Source: Firmicutes bacterium ADurb.Bin146
GTDB taxonomy: Bacteria; Bacillota; Clostridia; DUPQ01
Assembly (NCBI GenBank): GCA_002070475.1
Contig: MWDI01000039.1
Coordinates: 1-64,000, forward strand
Direction: 5' to 3'
DNA: 64,000 nucleotides
Shown: one piece after another, positions 26,473 through 35,230 of the stretch
How positions within the stretch are numbered: the stretch's first letter is position 1
Layout of the letters: each line of letters opens with the position of its first letter
Made by a program: the position numbers and the translations under genes
The notes under the pieces: model-generated
The model's input: the letters and a program-made list of their open reading frames with translations, nothing else
What the model was told of the DNA's origin: nothing
Databases searched by the model: none

Positions 26473-27654
26473 ATGGAATTTAAGGATTTGGAAATAAAGG
26501 AACTTATTAAAAACACTTATTCATGTGAGTGTGGTCTAGTTCATGATCCTGGAATAGAAAAAATAGAGATATCGGAACAAGGAATAGAAGAAGGAGTTAG
26601 TTTTATTCTTACAAAAGCAAAAGGCACAATAATAGTTATATCTGATGAGAATACGTACAAGATAGCCGGTAAAACTGTTTTTGAAAAAATTAAAAGAAAG
26701 AATCAGGATACTTATAGTTATATAATACCTCTTAAAAACGATGTCGCAGTTGTCCCGAATGAAAGTACAATAGGGGAAACACTGATAAGGATGCCACAGG
26801 GAATAGATTTCTTTGTTGCAGTAGGAAGCGGTGTGGTTAATGATGTCGTAAGGAATATTTCATACCATCTTGGGAAAAAATACGTGGTTATAGGGACTGC
26901 GCCATCAATGGATGGATATGCTTCGATAACATCCGCCCTTATAATAAACAATCTTAAAGAAAGTTGTCCTGGACAGGTTCCGATAGGGATATTTGCAGAT
27001 ATAAATATTTTAAAAAATGCTCCATATACTATGCTGACTGCAGGATTCGGTGATGTTTTATCGAAGTACAATGCGGTAAGGGAGTGGAGATTTGGAAGAG
27101 ATCTTAACAAGGAGCACTACTGTGAAAAAATCGCTGACCTTATTTGGAAAGCTGCAGATAAGTGCTCAGACAGCGCTGCTTTATTAAAACAGAGAGACAA
27201 AAAAGCGGTAGAAAATATTATGGAAGCCCTTATTCTTTCCGGAATAGCAATGGGTATGTATACAAACACAAGACCTGGTTCAGGAGCAGAACACCATCTT
27301 GTTCATTACTGGGATGTTGAGTTCATTAAAAGAGGATGGGAACACCCTCTGCATGGCAATTCCGTAGGGGTAGCATTATGCGTAATATGCAGGCTGTATG
27401 ATATTGTAAAGGACAAGCTTCCTGTTAAAGTCATGGATCTTGATACCGAGAAAATAGAAGGAATTCTGAAAAACGCTGGTTGTGAAACAGATCCAAAAGC
27501 ATTAGGGATTCCTGAAGATATATTTCATGATAGTATTTTATATGGTTATCTTATGAGTAGGACAAAATATACTGTTCTGACACACCTTAATAAATGTAAC
27601 AAAGAGCTGTTAAATAATTGCGCAGTAATGCTTACAAAGCACTATTACTCATAA
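26473..27654 (+). CDS. sn-Glycerol-1-phosphate dehydrogenase (AraM/EgsA-type)
   Basis: The 393-residue enzyme belongs to the iron/zinc-dependent glycerol dehydrogenase superfamily and would reduce dihydroxyacetone phosphate to sn-glycerol-1-phosphate. Diagnostic stretches are VAVGSGVVNDVVRNIS, VIGTAPSMDGYASITSALI, and the metal-binding histidines in GSGAEHHLVHYWDVEF and EHPLHGNSVGVA. Length fits Bacillus AraM (about 390). In Bacillus the product is used for heptaprenylglyceryl phosphate. Here no PcrB-like gene is adjacent; the upstream partners are a DUF819 and a MATE transporter. It ends shortly before a tRNA-Ser promoter. Confidence 0.88.
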   Translation: MEFKDLEIKELIKNTYSCECGLVHDPGIEKIEISEQGIEEGVSFILTKAKGTIIVISDENTYKIAGKTVFEKIKRKNQDTYSYIIPLKNDVAVVPNESTIGETLIRMPQGIDFFVAVGSGVVNDVVRNISYHLGKKYVVIGTAPSMDGYASITSALIINNLKESCPGQVPIGIFADINILKNAPYTMLTAGFGDVLSKYNAVREWRFGRDLNKEHYCEKIADLIWKAADKCSDSAALLKQRDKKAVENIMEALILSGIAMGMYTNTRPGSGAEHHLVHYWDVEFIKRGWEHPLHGNSVGVALCVICRLYDIVKDKLPVKVMDLDTEKIEGILKNAGCETDPKALGIPEDIFHDSILYGYLMSRTKYTVLTHLNKCNKELLNNCAVMLTKHYYS

Positions 27655-27661
27655 TATTTCA

Positions 27662-27690
27662 TTGACATATCATATACTGGTGTATAAAAT
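27662..27690 (+). promoter_or_regulatory. Promoter of tRNA-Ser(GGA)
   Basis: Perfect TTGACA (27662-27667), 17-base spacer, TAAAAT (27685-27690), 13 bases before the tRNA 5' end. Confidence 0.85.
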
Positions 27691-27703
27691 ATGATTTGCG
27701 TTT

Positions 27704-27794
27704 GGAGAGATGGCTGAGCTGGTCGAAGGCGCACGACTGGAAATCGTGTTTACTAGGAATAGTAACCAGGGTTCGAATCCCTGTCTCTCCGCCA
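27704..27794 (+). tRNA. tRNA-Ser (anticodon GGA)
   Basis: Class II tRNA with acceptor GGAGAGA/TCTCTCC, discriminator G and an encoded CCA (27792-27794). The anticodon stem-loop CACGACTGGAAATCGTG gives GGA, reading UCC/UCU. A long variable arm and GGTTCGAATCC T-arm are present. It is the third serine tRNA in the window. Confidence 0.96.
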
Positions 27795-27795
27795 G

Positions 27796-27834
27796 AAACC
27801 CTTGAAAACAGAGATTCAAGGGTTTTAATTTTCT
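27796..27834 (+). terminator. Terminator of tRNA-Ser(GGA)
   Basis: An AAACCCTTGAA/TTCAAGGGTTT stem with an 8-base loop follows the tRNA after one base and leads into TTTTAATTTTC. The remaining 150 bases before the next gene show nothing recognisable. Confidence 0.8.
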
Positions 27835-27985
27835 TGAATCTGAAATAGGTAATAAAGTAACATAAGCCCATTAGGGTTACTAAAGTACATAATAATTCAA
27901 CAATAAAAAGACTATACTGATATACCAATTTAGATGCTCAGATAATATAATTCTTTGTACGATAACAAGTGAGAGGTGACATACT

Positions 27986-28933
27986 ATGATTAAAATAGGT
28001 GGAGTAAATATAGATGTTTCTCATCCGAAAGCATTTGCAACAAATCTGGAAATTCATAATATTAATATGAGGTATGAGTATATCTTTAATGATGGATTCA
28101 GGTCAGAGGATGAAGTTAATTGGTTTATAAAAAGATTTAACTTAAATGGCAGGATGCATTCAATAGAAGAGATGGCAGATATTGTAGACATTGGTTTTGT
28201 ACAGTCATGCAACTGGGAAAAGCATATTGACCAGGCAATGCCTTTTATTGAGAAAGGGAAACCTGTTTTTATAGATAAGCCGATTGTTGGAAGCATTAAG
28301 GATATTAAAAGGATTGAGATGCTTGTTAAAGAAGGAGCTAAAATATTAGGTTCCTCTTCTTTGAGGTATTCTAAAGAGATTAAAGGATTCTTATCTAAAC
28401 CTGCTGAAGAAAGAGGAGACATAATAAGCATTTTCGGTACCAGCGGAGTTGATGAATTCAATTACTCTGTTCACATTGTCGAAGCTATGTCAGCACTTGC
28501 TGGATCAAGTGGCAAAAGCTGCCAGTATATCGGAAAAGGTACAGATGGAGATAAAGCTTCTTGTGAGATGTACAGCATAGAATATGAGAATGGGATAAGA
28601 GGAGTATATTATTCACATTTAGGCAAATGGCAGCCTTTCCACATTACCATTATGACAACAACGGGGACTTATAGCTTTGTAATTGATACGAATGACTTAT
28701 ACCGCGCTCTTCTTGAAGCTATTTGTGATTATATGGAAGGAAGACAAAATGTGTTTGCTGATATAACTACCCTTACAAACTGTACTAAAGTAATGCTGTG
28801 CGGTAAGAAATCTAGAGACGAAAAAAATGGAACTGTAGTATACATTAATGACCTTACTGATAATGATAAATTCGACGGTTATAAATTTGAAAAGTATTAT
28901 AGCAGTTCGCAGGGTGTAGTTTATAAAGACTAG
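27986..28933 (+). CDS. Gfo/Idh/MocA-family oxidoreductase
   Basis: The 315-residue protein resembles the NAD(P)-dependent sugar oxidoreductases of the Gfo/Idh/MocA family: an N-terminal nucleotide-binding half, the GKPVFIDKPIVGSIKDIKRI segment with the catalytic-type EKP/DKP lysine, and a C-terminal alpha/beta domain with GTDGDKASCEMYSIEYENG. The usual GxGxxG motif at the start is altered (KIGGVNIDVSHPKAF), so cofactor binding may differ. Substrate is not predictable. It has a GAGAGGTG ribosome binding site, stands alone, and converges on prfC. Confidence 0.75.
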   Translation: MIKIGGVNIDVSHPKAFATNLEIHNINMRYEYIFNDGFRSEDEVNWFIKRFNLNGRMHSIEEMADIVDIGFVQSCNWEKHIDQAMPFIEKGKPVFIDKPIVGSIKDIKRIEMLVKEGAKILGSSSLRYSKEIKGFLSKPAEERGDIISIFGTSGVDEFNYSVHIVEAMSALAGSSGKSCQYIGKGTDGDKASCEMYSIEYENGIRGVYYSHLGKWQPFHITIMTTTGTYSFVIDTNDLYRALLEAICDYMEGRQNVFADITTLTNCTKVMLCGKKSRDEKNGTVVYINDLTDNDKFDGYKFEKYYSSSQGVVYKD

Positions 28934-28964
28934 ATTCCTAGTATAACTTGGTTATTATTAGTTA

Positions 28965-30575
28965 TTATTGATTTACAATAGGCGGAATCTCAAGAAACTG
29001 TACATCTTTGTTCTTTTCCTGAGCCCTGTTAAATGTCCATTCACTGTTATACAGTATTACAGGTCTTCCATGACTGTCTTCAACAGCTTTAGCACTGTCA
29101 GCAAAACCCAGCATTTCTCTGGTTACAGTCTTTACCATAACCCATCTTGCAAGAGTATATGGCAATTTCTCTATTATAATATCAACACCATATTCATTTT
29201 TCATCCTATATTCTAGTACTTCAAACTGAAGAACACCTACGACACCAATTATCAATGTCTCCACACCGATATTGGGTTGCTTGAATATCTGGATTGATCC
29301 TTCTTCAGATATCTGATTAATACCCTTTAAAAACTGTTTTCTCTTCATTGCATCAGGAGTTCTGACTAGAGCAAAGTGCTCTGCAGGAAAAATGGGTATG
29401 CCATCAAAAAGAAAAGGTTTCTTTCCAGTGTATAGAGCATCACCTATATTCAATAACCCGTTGTCCACTACTCCAATAATATCTCCTGCAAATCCTTCTT
29501 CTGCTACTATTCTTTCCTGTGCGAAAAACTGTTGTGGCTGGGTGAGCCTTAAAGTTTTTCCCGTTCTTGCATGTATGACTTCCATTCCTTTTTCAAATTT
29601 TCCTGAACAAATTCGAAAGAAAGCAATCCTGTTACGGTGAGCAGGGTCCATATTTGCTTGTATCTTAAAAACAAAAGCTTGAAATTCATTGTTTGTTAAT
29701 GCTTCATCAGATTTATCACTAGTAACTTCCTTTGGAGAAGGGGCCATTTCTATAAATTCCCTTAAAAAAGGTTTTACTCCGAAATTTGTCATTGCACTTC
29801 CGAAAAACATAGGAGTCAGCTCGCCTCTTTCAACTTTGCTCATGTCAAAATCATCTCCGGCCATATCTAAAAGTTCAATTTCTTCAATCAATTTGTCATA
29901 TATTTTTTTACCTAATATTACTTTTGTTTCTTCATCATTTATAGATATGGATTTTGATGAGAGGGCATACTGGCCATGTCCATGTGCTTCAAAAAGATCT
30001 ATATTTTTCGTTTTACGATTATAAACACCTATATTATTTCCATCCTCACCAACCGGCCAATTCATAGGATAAGCCCTTATATTCAGAACCTTTTCAATTT
30101 CGTCCATCAGTTCAAAGGGGCTTTTGCAATAGCGATCAAGTTTATTTACAAATGTGAATATTGGAATGTTCCGCATACGGCAAACATGAAAAAGCTTTCT
30201 TGTCTGAGCTTCAACTCCTTTAGCTCCGTCTATAAGCATTACTGCACAATCAGCAGCTGTTAAAGTCCTGTAAGTATCTTCGCTGAAATCCTGATGGCCA
30301 GGAGTATCAAGTATGTTTATACGATAGCCATTGTAATCAAAAAACATTACACTAGATGTAACGGAAATACCTCTTTGTTTTTCAATTTCCATCCAATCGG
30401 ATACAGCATGTTTAGTAGCTTTTCTTCCTTTAACAGCGCCTGCAAGACGTATTGCACCTCCATAAAGAAGCAGTTTTTCTGTAAGGGTTGTTTTTCCTGC
30501 ATCCGGATGAGAGATTATAGCAAATGTCCTTCTGCGTGTAACCTCGTTATTAATTATGTATGATATATCAGTAAT
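28965..30575 (-). CDS. prfC: Peptide chain release factor 3, apparently with an ATT start codon
   Basis: This GTPase recycles release factors RF1/RF2 from the ribosome. The first ATG in frame is at 30392, but starting there would delete the nucleotide-binding P-loop. Upstream, the frame stays open for 61 more codons and encodes a normal RF3 N-terminus: TDISYIINNEVTRRRTFAII and then SHPDAGKTTLTEKLLLYGG with the G1 motif. Two codons before the probable start is an in-frame TAA, and no ATG, GTG or TTG lies between. The best candidate is ATT at 30575-30573, with GGGAG eight bases upstream. Length is then 536 residues, as in the family. Other motifs are RGISVTSSV (G2), DTPGHQDF (G3) and FVNKLDR (G4). 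Confidence 0.9.
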   Translation of the reverse strand: MTDISYIINNEVTRRRTFAIISHPDAGKTTLTEKLLLYGGAIRLAGAVKGRKATKHAVSDWMEIEKQRGISVTSSVMFFDYNGYRINILDTPGHQDFSEDTYRTLTAADCAVMLIDGAKGVEAQTRKLFHVCRMRNIPIFTFVNKLDRYCKSPFELMDEIEKVLNIRAYPMNWPVGEDGNNIGVYNRKTKNIDLFEAHGHGQYALSSKSISINDEETKVILGKKIYDKLIEEIELLDMAGDDFDMSKVERGELTPMFFGSAMTNFGVKPFLREFIEMAPSPKEVTSDKSDEALTNNEFQAFVFKIQANMDPAHRNRIAFFRICSGKFEKGMEVIHARTGKTLRLTQPQQFFAQERIVAEEGFAGDIIGVVDNGLLNIGDALYTGKKPFLFDGIPIFPAEHFALVRTPDAMKRKQFLKGINQISEEGSIQIFKQPNIGVETLIIGVVGVLQFEVLEYRMKNEYGVDIIIEKLPYTLARWVMVKTVTREMLGFADSAKAVEDSHGRPVILYNSEWTFNRAQEKNKDVQFLEIPPIVNQ

Positions 30576-30631
30576 TTGTTATTCTCCCGTCTTTATCTGC
30601 TAAAAGCAGAACTTAAGTCAATATCGTTGGA

Positions 30632-30661
30632 ATTATATACAAAAATTGCATATAAGGTCAA
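30632..30661 (-). promoter_or_regulatory. prfC promoter
   Basis: The minus strand has TTGACC (30656-30661), an 18-base spacer and TATAAT (30632-30637). The predicted leader to the ATT start is roughly 50 bases. Confidence 0.65.
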
Positions 30662-30736
30662 TAGATAGTGTATAAATAATTATGACTGTTCGCACTCCTA
30701 AATAGTAAGCTTTGTATATTTTTCTATTCGGTTTCA

Positions 30737-30779
30737 CATAACCTGATTTTTGCAGAAGATGTTTATGCGACAGGTTATG
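30737..30779. repeat. Inverted repeat in the prfC - DUF1538 intergenic region
   Basis: CATAACCTG (30737-30745) and CAGGTTATG (30771-30779) form a perfect 9-base inverted repeat around a 25-base loop, upstream of the DUF1538 operon. A T-rich run follows on the plus strand. It could be an operator, an RNA hairpin or a weak terminator; I cannot decide. The rest of this 320-base gap holds the prfC promoter and no gene. Confidence 0.4.
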
Positions 30780-30895
30780 ATTTTCTTCACTTCTATTAAT
30801 GTTAGAGAGAAATAACATTACACTTTTTTGCTTTAGTTATTACATTTTGTCTGTTATTATGGTATATTATTAGTTACTATATAAAAGGATATGTA

Positions 30896-32437
30896 ATGAC
30901 TAGAGAAGGCAGGGAATTAATAAAACATAACAGAACAATACTTCTTGAAAAACTGAAGGAATCTCTTTCATCAGTCTTACCAGTAACGATTATAGTTTTT
31001 ATTCTATGCTTTATATTTTTTCCTGCGGATAGCGGGATAATGTTAACTTTTATAATCGGAGCTGTAATGCTGATACTTGGTATGGGGCTTTTCACCTTAG
31101 GAGCAGATATTGCTATGATGCCTATAGGAGAGAATGTCGGTGCTGCAATAACAAAGTCACGAAAAATGTGGTTAATCATTTTGGCAAGTTTTTTAGTTGG
31201 AGCAGCAGTTACGATGTCTGAACCGAGCCTGACTGTATTAGCTCAACAGGTACCAGGTATACCAAATATGGTTTTAATAATTACCGTATCAATTGGTGTT
31301 GGTTTATTTTTAGTTTTTTCTATGTTAAGGATTATATTCAGAATTAAGTTATCTTATATTCTTATTGGTGTTTATACAGTGATATTTACATTATCATTTT
31401 TTGTTCCAAAGGAATTTTTATCTGTCGCTTTTGATTCTGGAGGTGTTTCGACTGGTGCAATGACGGTTCCATTTATTTTAGCTTTTGGAGCAGGTACAGC
31501 TTCAATAAGGAGTGATAAGAATGCGCAAAGCGAAAGTTTTGGATTTGTAGGATTAAGTGCTGCAGGCCCCATATTAGCCGTATTAATACTAGGAGTGTTA
31601 TATAAAGGCAGTGGTTCAGAATATGAATTAAGTGGTATGGCTAATGTTGACAATACAAAACAGATAACAAGATTATTCATATCTGATATACCTGTCAGAA
31701 TGGCAGAAGTTGCAATAGCTGTATTGCCTATTGTCTTGTTTTTTGTTATTTTCCAGCTGGCTGTCCTCAAATTAAAAAAAGGACAGGTTATAAGGATTAT
31801 ATTCGGTGTTATATACGCATACATAGGCCTTGTTTTATTCCTGACCGGAGCTAATGTCGGTTTTCTTCAGATGGGTAGCTTTTTAGGACAGGAGATAGGC
31901 AGTCTTTCATATAACTGGATTGTTATACCTATAGGAATGATGATAGGGTATTTTTTAGTAATTGCTGAACCAGCGGTTCACGTATTAAGTAAGCAAGTTG
32001 TAGAATTGTCGTCAGGCGCAATACCAAAGAAAGCAATTTCTACGAGCTTGTCAATCGGAGTATCTATATCAATAGGTCTTTCTATGATTAAAATTTTAAC
32101 AGGTGCATCAATTTTATATTTTGTTATTCCGGGTTATGTTATTGCTTTAATATTATCATTTTTCGTACCATCTGTTTTTACTGCGATAGCAATAGACTCA
32201 GGAGCTGTCGCATCAGGACCTATGACAGCAACATTCTTATTGCCTTTTGCTATAGGTGTATGCCTTAGCGTAGGAGGTAATATTGTAGTTGATGCATTCG
32301 GAATAGTAGCCATGGTTACAATGACTCCATTTATAACTATACAGGTGCTTGGACTATATTATAAGTTCAAGCTTAAAGCGGCTGAAAAAGAGCAAGAACA
32401 CAAATTAAGCAAGAAGGAAAGCATTATCAATTTTTGA
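30896..32437 (+). CDS. DUF1538 family membrane protein
   Basis: The 513-residue protein is a duplicated membrane protein. Each half repeats the same landmarks: TMSEPSLTVLAQQVP and FDSGGVSTGAMTVPFILAFG in the first, VIAEPAVHVLSKQV and IDSGAVASGPMTATFLLPF in the second. This internal repeat with xEPxxxVL and DSGxxxxGxMT motifs is the DUF1538 pattern and suggests a transporter with two inverted or tandem halves. No substrate is established. AAAAGGAT precedes the ATG. It is followed 13 bases later by a double PII-like protein, a common pairing for this family. Confidence 0.85.
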   Translation: MTREGRELIKHNRTILLEKLKESLSSVLPVTIIVFILCFIFFPADSGIMLTFIIGAVMLILGMGLFTLGADIAMMPIGENVGAAITKSRKMWLIILASFLVGAAVTMSEPSLTVLAQQVPGIPNMVLIITVSIGVGLFLVFSMLRIIFRIKLSYILIGVYTVIFTLSFFVPKEFLSVAFDSGGVSTGAMTVPFILAFGAGTASIRSDKNAQSESFGFVGLSAAGPILAVLILGVLYKGSGSEYELSGMANVDNTKQITRLFISDIPVRMAEVAIAVLPIVLFFVIFQLAVLKLKKGQVIRIIFGVIYAYIGLVLFLTGANVGFLQMGSFLGQEIGSLSYNWIVIPIGMMIGYFLVIAEPAVHVLSKQVVELSSGAIPKKAISTSLSIGVSISIGLSMIKILTGASILYFVIPGYVIALILSFFVPSVFTAIAIDSGAVASGPMTATFLLPFAIGVCLSVGGNIVVDAFGIVAMVTMTPFITIQVLGLYYKFKLKAAEKEQEHKLSKKESIINF

Positions 32438-32450
32438 TAGCAGGTGTTGA

Positions 32451-33134
32451 ATGGGTAATATGTTTTATATGATAATAATTACACAAAGGGAATATGAAAA
32501 TACGTACCATGAATTTTTTAAAGAAAATGGTATAAATACTGTATTGTCTGATTTATGCAAAGGAACAGCTCAGAAGAAGACTCTGGATTATTTGGGAATA
32601 GAGAAAACTGAGAAAATAATGTTTCATGTTATTGCAGATTGCGTACACAGGGACAGTATATTAAAAAATCTAGTAAATCAGATGGAAATTGAGACGCCAG
32701 GTAATGGAATAGCTTTTACGGTACCTTTAGAAAGCATAGGGGGAGAGTCCTGCCTTAAATATTTGGCAGATGGACAGGAAATTTTAAGCAAAGAGGGAGA
32801 AAAAATGGAAAATTTAAAATACTCATTGATAGTAGTAGTTGCAGATAAAGGATCATCAGATATAGTAATGGAAGCTGCTCGTAGCGCTAATGCAAAAGGA
32901 GGCACTGTTGTTCAAGCAAAGGAAACAGGGGAAAACACAAAAGAAAGGTTTTTCGGTGTTTCTATAGCTACAGAAAAAGAAATGATATACATTCTATCAA
33001 AGAAACAGGACAAAGAGTCCATAATGAATGCCATTATGGAAAAGGCCGGTATGGATACTGATGCTCATGCAGTGGTTTTTTCAATTCCTGTGGACAGAAT
33101 AGCTGGATTAAGAAGTGTTGTAACAGAGCAATAG
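32451..33134 (+). CDS. Tandem PII-like regulatory protein paired with DUF1538
   Basis: The 227-residue protein contains two similar halves, each with a PII/GlnB-like alternation of strands and helices and a closing phrase: NGIAFTVPLESIGG in the first (about 89-102) and HAVVFSIPVDRIAGL in the second (about 206-220). LKYSLIVVVADKGSSDIVMEAA begins the second half, read as two pieces. PII-like proteins bind nucleotides and gate partner transporters, so it probably controls the DUF1538 protein encoded just upstream. Ligand and mechanism are not known. The fusion of two PII units in one chain is unusual compared with classical GlnB. Confidence 0.75.
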   Translation: MGNMFYMIIITQREYENTYHEFFKENGINTVLSDLCKGTAQKKTLDYLGIEKTEKIMFHVIADCVHRDSILKNLVNQMEIETPGNGIAFTVPLESIGGESCLKYLADGQEILSKEGEKMENLKYSLIVVVADKGSSDIVMEAARSANAKGGTVVQAKETGENTKERFFGVSIATEKEMIYILSKKQDKESIMNAIMEKAGMDTDAHAVVFSIPVDRIAGLRSVVTEQ

Positions 33135-33221
33135 CATATATATTACTGATAATTACCTTAACTGCACAATTCATAGCAGGTTCATATTTGATGGTATAAT
33201 ACAAATAAGAAGGTGATTTTT

Positions 33222-33902
33222 ATGTTTAATATACTGATAGTAGAAGATGATAAAAATCTAAGAAGACTTATAGGAGCGGTTCTAAAACAGAACGGTTTCA
33301 ATGTTTTGAGCGCAAATGATGGTGAACAAGCGCTGGAAATACTCGAAAGTACTAAAGCAGACCTTATTATATGTGACATAATGATGCCTAATATGGATGG
33401 ATATGAGCTTACAAGAAGTTTAAGGGACGCAGACTACAACATGCCCATTCTTATGATAACAGCAAAGGATACAATGGAAGATAAAAGAAAGGGATTTGTT
33501 TCTGGTACAGATGACTATATGGTAAAACCGATTAACATAGATGAAATGCTTTTAAGGATAAACGCTCTTCTAAGAAGATCAAAAATAGCTACAGAACATA
33601 GGATTGAAGTTGGAGAAGTAGTTCTTGATTATGATACTTTAAGCGTCCAAAGCGCTAATGAAACAATAATACTGCCCAAAAAGGAGTTTATGCTGCTTTT
33701 TAAGCTTATGAGTTATCCTAAAAAAATATTTACACGCCAACAGCTTATGGATGAAATATGGGGATTGGACAGCGAGACAGACGAAAGGACAGTTGATGTT
33801 CATATTAAAAGGTTAAGGGAAAAACTTGCTGGCATTGATGAATTTGAAATAATCACTGTCAGAGGGTTGGGATACAAAGCGGAAAAGAAAACATGCAATT
33901 AA
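33222..33902 (+). CDS. OmpR-family response regulator
   Basis: The ATG at 33222 (after AGAAGGTG) gives 226 residues; a GTG three codons earlier overlaps that site. The receiver domain (about 1-115) has NILIVEDD, the phosphoacceptor aspartate in ADLIICDIMMPNMDGYE, the switch threonine/serine region PILMITAKD and the lysine in DYMVKPI. The C-terminal winged helix (about 130-226) includes ERTVDVHIKRLREKL and TVRGLGYKAE. It overlaps the histidine kinase gene by 10 bases. Since a copper ATPase follows directly, it may be a metal-responsive regulator, by context only. Confidence 0.92.
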   Translation: MFNILIVEDDKNLRRLIGAVLKQNGFNVLSANDGEQALEILESTKADLIICDIMMPNMDGYELTRSLRDADYNMPILMITAKDTMEDKRKGFVSGTDDYMVKPINIDEMLLRINALLRRSKIATEHRIEVGEVVLDYDTLSVQSANETIILPKKEFMLLFKLMSYPKKIFTRQQLMDEIWGLDSETDERTVDVHIKRLREKLAGIDEFEIITVRGLGYKAEKKTCN

Positions 33903-35215
33903 AATCAAAATTATCCATTTTTCTTCTCATCATCATAATAATAGCTTCCATGTTTGCATATATGGGAGCGATTTTGGCATCTAATCGCAGTTTTATTGAT
34001 ACTATAAAAGAAAATCAAAGATATATCGCAGAAACCATAATATCAGCCAAAGATGAGACGGACCTTTCTCTTGATAGAATTATTGCTATTACGCACAATG
34101 CCCTTTATCCTGCTATTCTGACAAAAAGTATAGAGGATCTTAATCTTAATGAAAGAGACATAAACTTACTGGAAAATGGAAGTATAGTTTTTATAAAGCA
34201 AAGAGTCATACCTGTAGGGATATCTGTTGTTAAGGCTAATGAGTATTACCTAAGGGTTGGATATCAGCCTGAGAATAATCTTTTCCGTAACTACGCGATG
34301 CTGTTAGCTTATGCGCTCTTGTTTTCTATTGTAGTATTCATGCTCATTATAGTGGGTTTAAGCAATAAAGCAATGAAACCTATAGTATTGCTTAATAATG
34401 CGACCCAAGAAGTAGCAAAAGGCAATTTTGATGTAGTAGTAGTAAATGATTCGCAGGATGAGATAGGACAGCTTACTGATAGTTTTAATAAAATGACTAA
34501 AGAACTTAAGAGCATTGAGTATTTAAGAAAAGATTTTGTAAGTAATGTATCACATGAATTCAAAACACCTATTTCCTCTATTTTGGGCTTTGCCAAACTG
34601 CTTGATAACGATAAGCTTACTGATGAAGAGAAAAAGGAATATCTTGCTATAATAGTTGAAGAATCGGAAAGGCTTTCCAATCTATCAACTAATATATTGA
34701 AATTATCTAAACTTGAAAGTCAGGATATAGTGTTTAACAAGACAGAATATAGTCTTGATGAACAGATAAGAAGGGTAATATTGCTTCTAGAACCAAAATG
34801 GTGCGAAAAAAATATCGATTTTGATATAGAAATGGAAAGTATATCTTTTCTGGCCGATGAAGATCTTATGCAACAGGTTTGGATTAATCTGCTTAATAAC
34901 GCAATTGTATACTCAAATCAAAACGGTATCATTCATATAAGGATGTATAAGCAAAAGGAAGAAGAAAAAGCAGTAATAATTATACAGGATGAAGGAAAAG
35001 GAATGGATAAGCATACTCAAGAGAGAATGTTTGAGAAATTCTTTAAAGGTGATCCTTCACATTCAAAAGAAGGAGCAGGATTAGGTTTGGCACTTGTAAA
35101 AAGAATCGTGGATCTTCATCAAGGCATAATAGAAGTCGAAAGCGAGCTGGGAAAAGGGACAGCAATCAAACTGACTTTTCCTAATGAGTTCAGAGGATGG
35201 GAAACAATCAGGTGA
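33893..35215 (+). CDS. Membrane sensor histidine kinase
   Basis: The 440-residue kinase has an N-terminal membrane helix, an external sensing region of roughly 100 residues, a second membrane helix (about 140-160), HAMP linker, HisKA domain with the phospho-accepting histidine in FVSNVSHEFKTPISSILGF, and an HATPase domain (NLLNNAIVYSNQNG, IQDEGKGMDKHTQERMFEKF, GAGLGLALVKRI). No cytochrome, PAS or metal-binding motif stands out in the sensor region. It is coupled to the response regulator and precedes the copper ATPase by 15 bases, so all three probably form one operon. Confidence 0.92.
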   Translation: MQLKSKLSIFLLIIIIIASMFAYMGAILASNRSFIDTIKENQRYIAETIISAKDETDLSLDRIIAITHNALYPAILTKSIEDLNLNERDINLLENGSIVFIKQRVIPVGISVVKANEYYLRVGYQPENNLFRNYAMLLAYALLFSIVVFMLIIVGLSNKAMKPIVLLNNATQEVAKGNFDVVVVNDSQDEIGQLTDSFNKMTKELKSIEYLRKDFVSNVSHEFKTPISSILGFAKLLDNDKLTDEEKKEYLAIIVEESERLSNLSTNILKLSKLESQDIVFNKTEYSLDEQIRRVILLLEPKWCEKNIDFDIEMESISFLADEDLMQQVWINLLNNAIVYSNQNGIIHIRMYKQKEEEKAVIIIQDEGKGMDKHTQERMFEKFFKGDPSHSKEGAGLGLALVKRIVDLHQGIIEVESELGKGTAIKLTFPNEFRGWETIR

Positions 35216-35230
35216 TTGACAGAGGATAAT

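Noticed and set aside
26718..27110. Minus-strand 130-codon frame in the glycerol-1-phosphate dehydrogenase gene
   Set aside because: Antisense shadow of a conserved gene; no homology-like motif or start signal.
27659..27928. Minus-strand 89-codon frame with a GGETGIRTL-type phrase
   Set aside because: It is the antisense reading of tRNA-Ser(GGA), a well-known false gene pattern, with no ribosome binding site.
30392..30394. ATG at 30392 as the prfC start
   Set aside because: It would remove the G1 P-loop, and the upstream frame encodes a typical RF3 N-terminus with a well-placed ribosome binding site before ATT.
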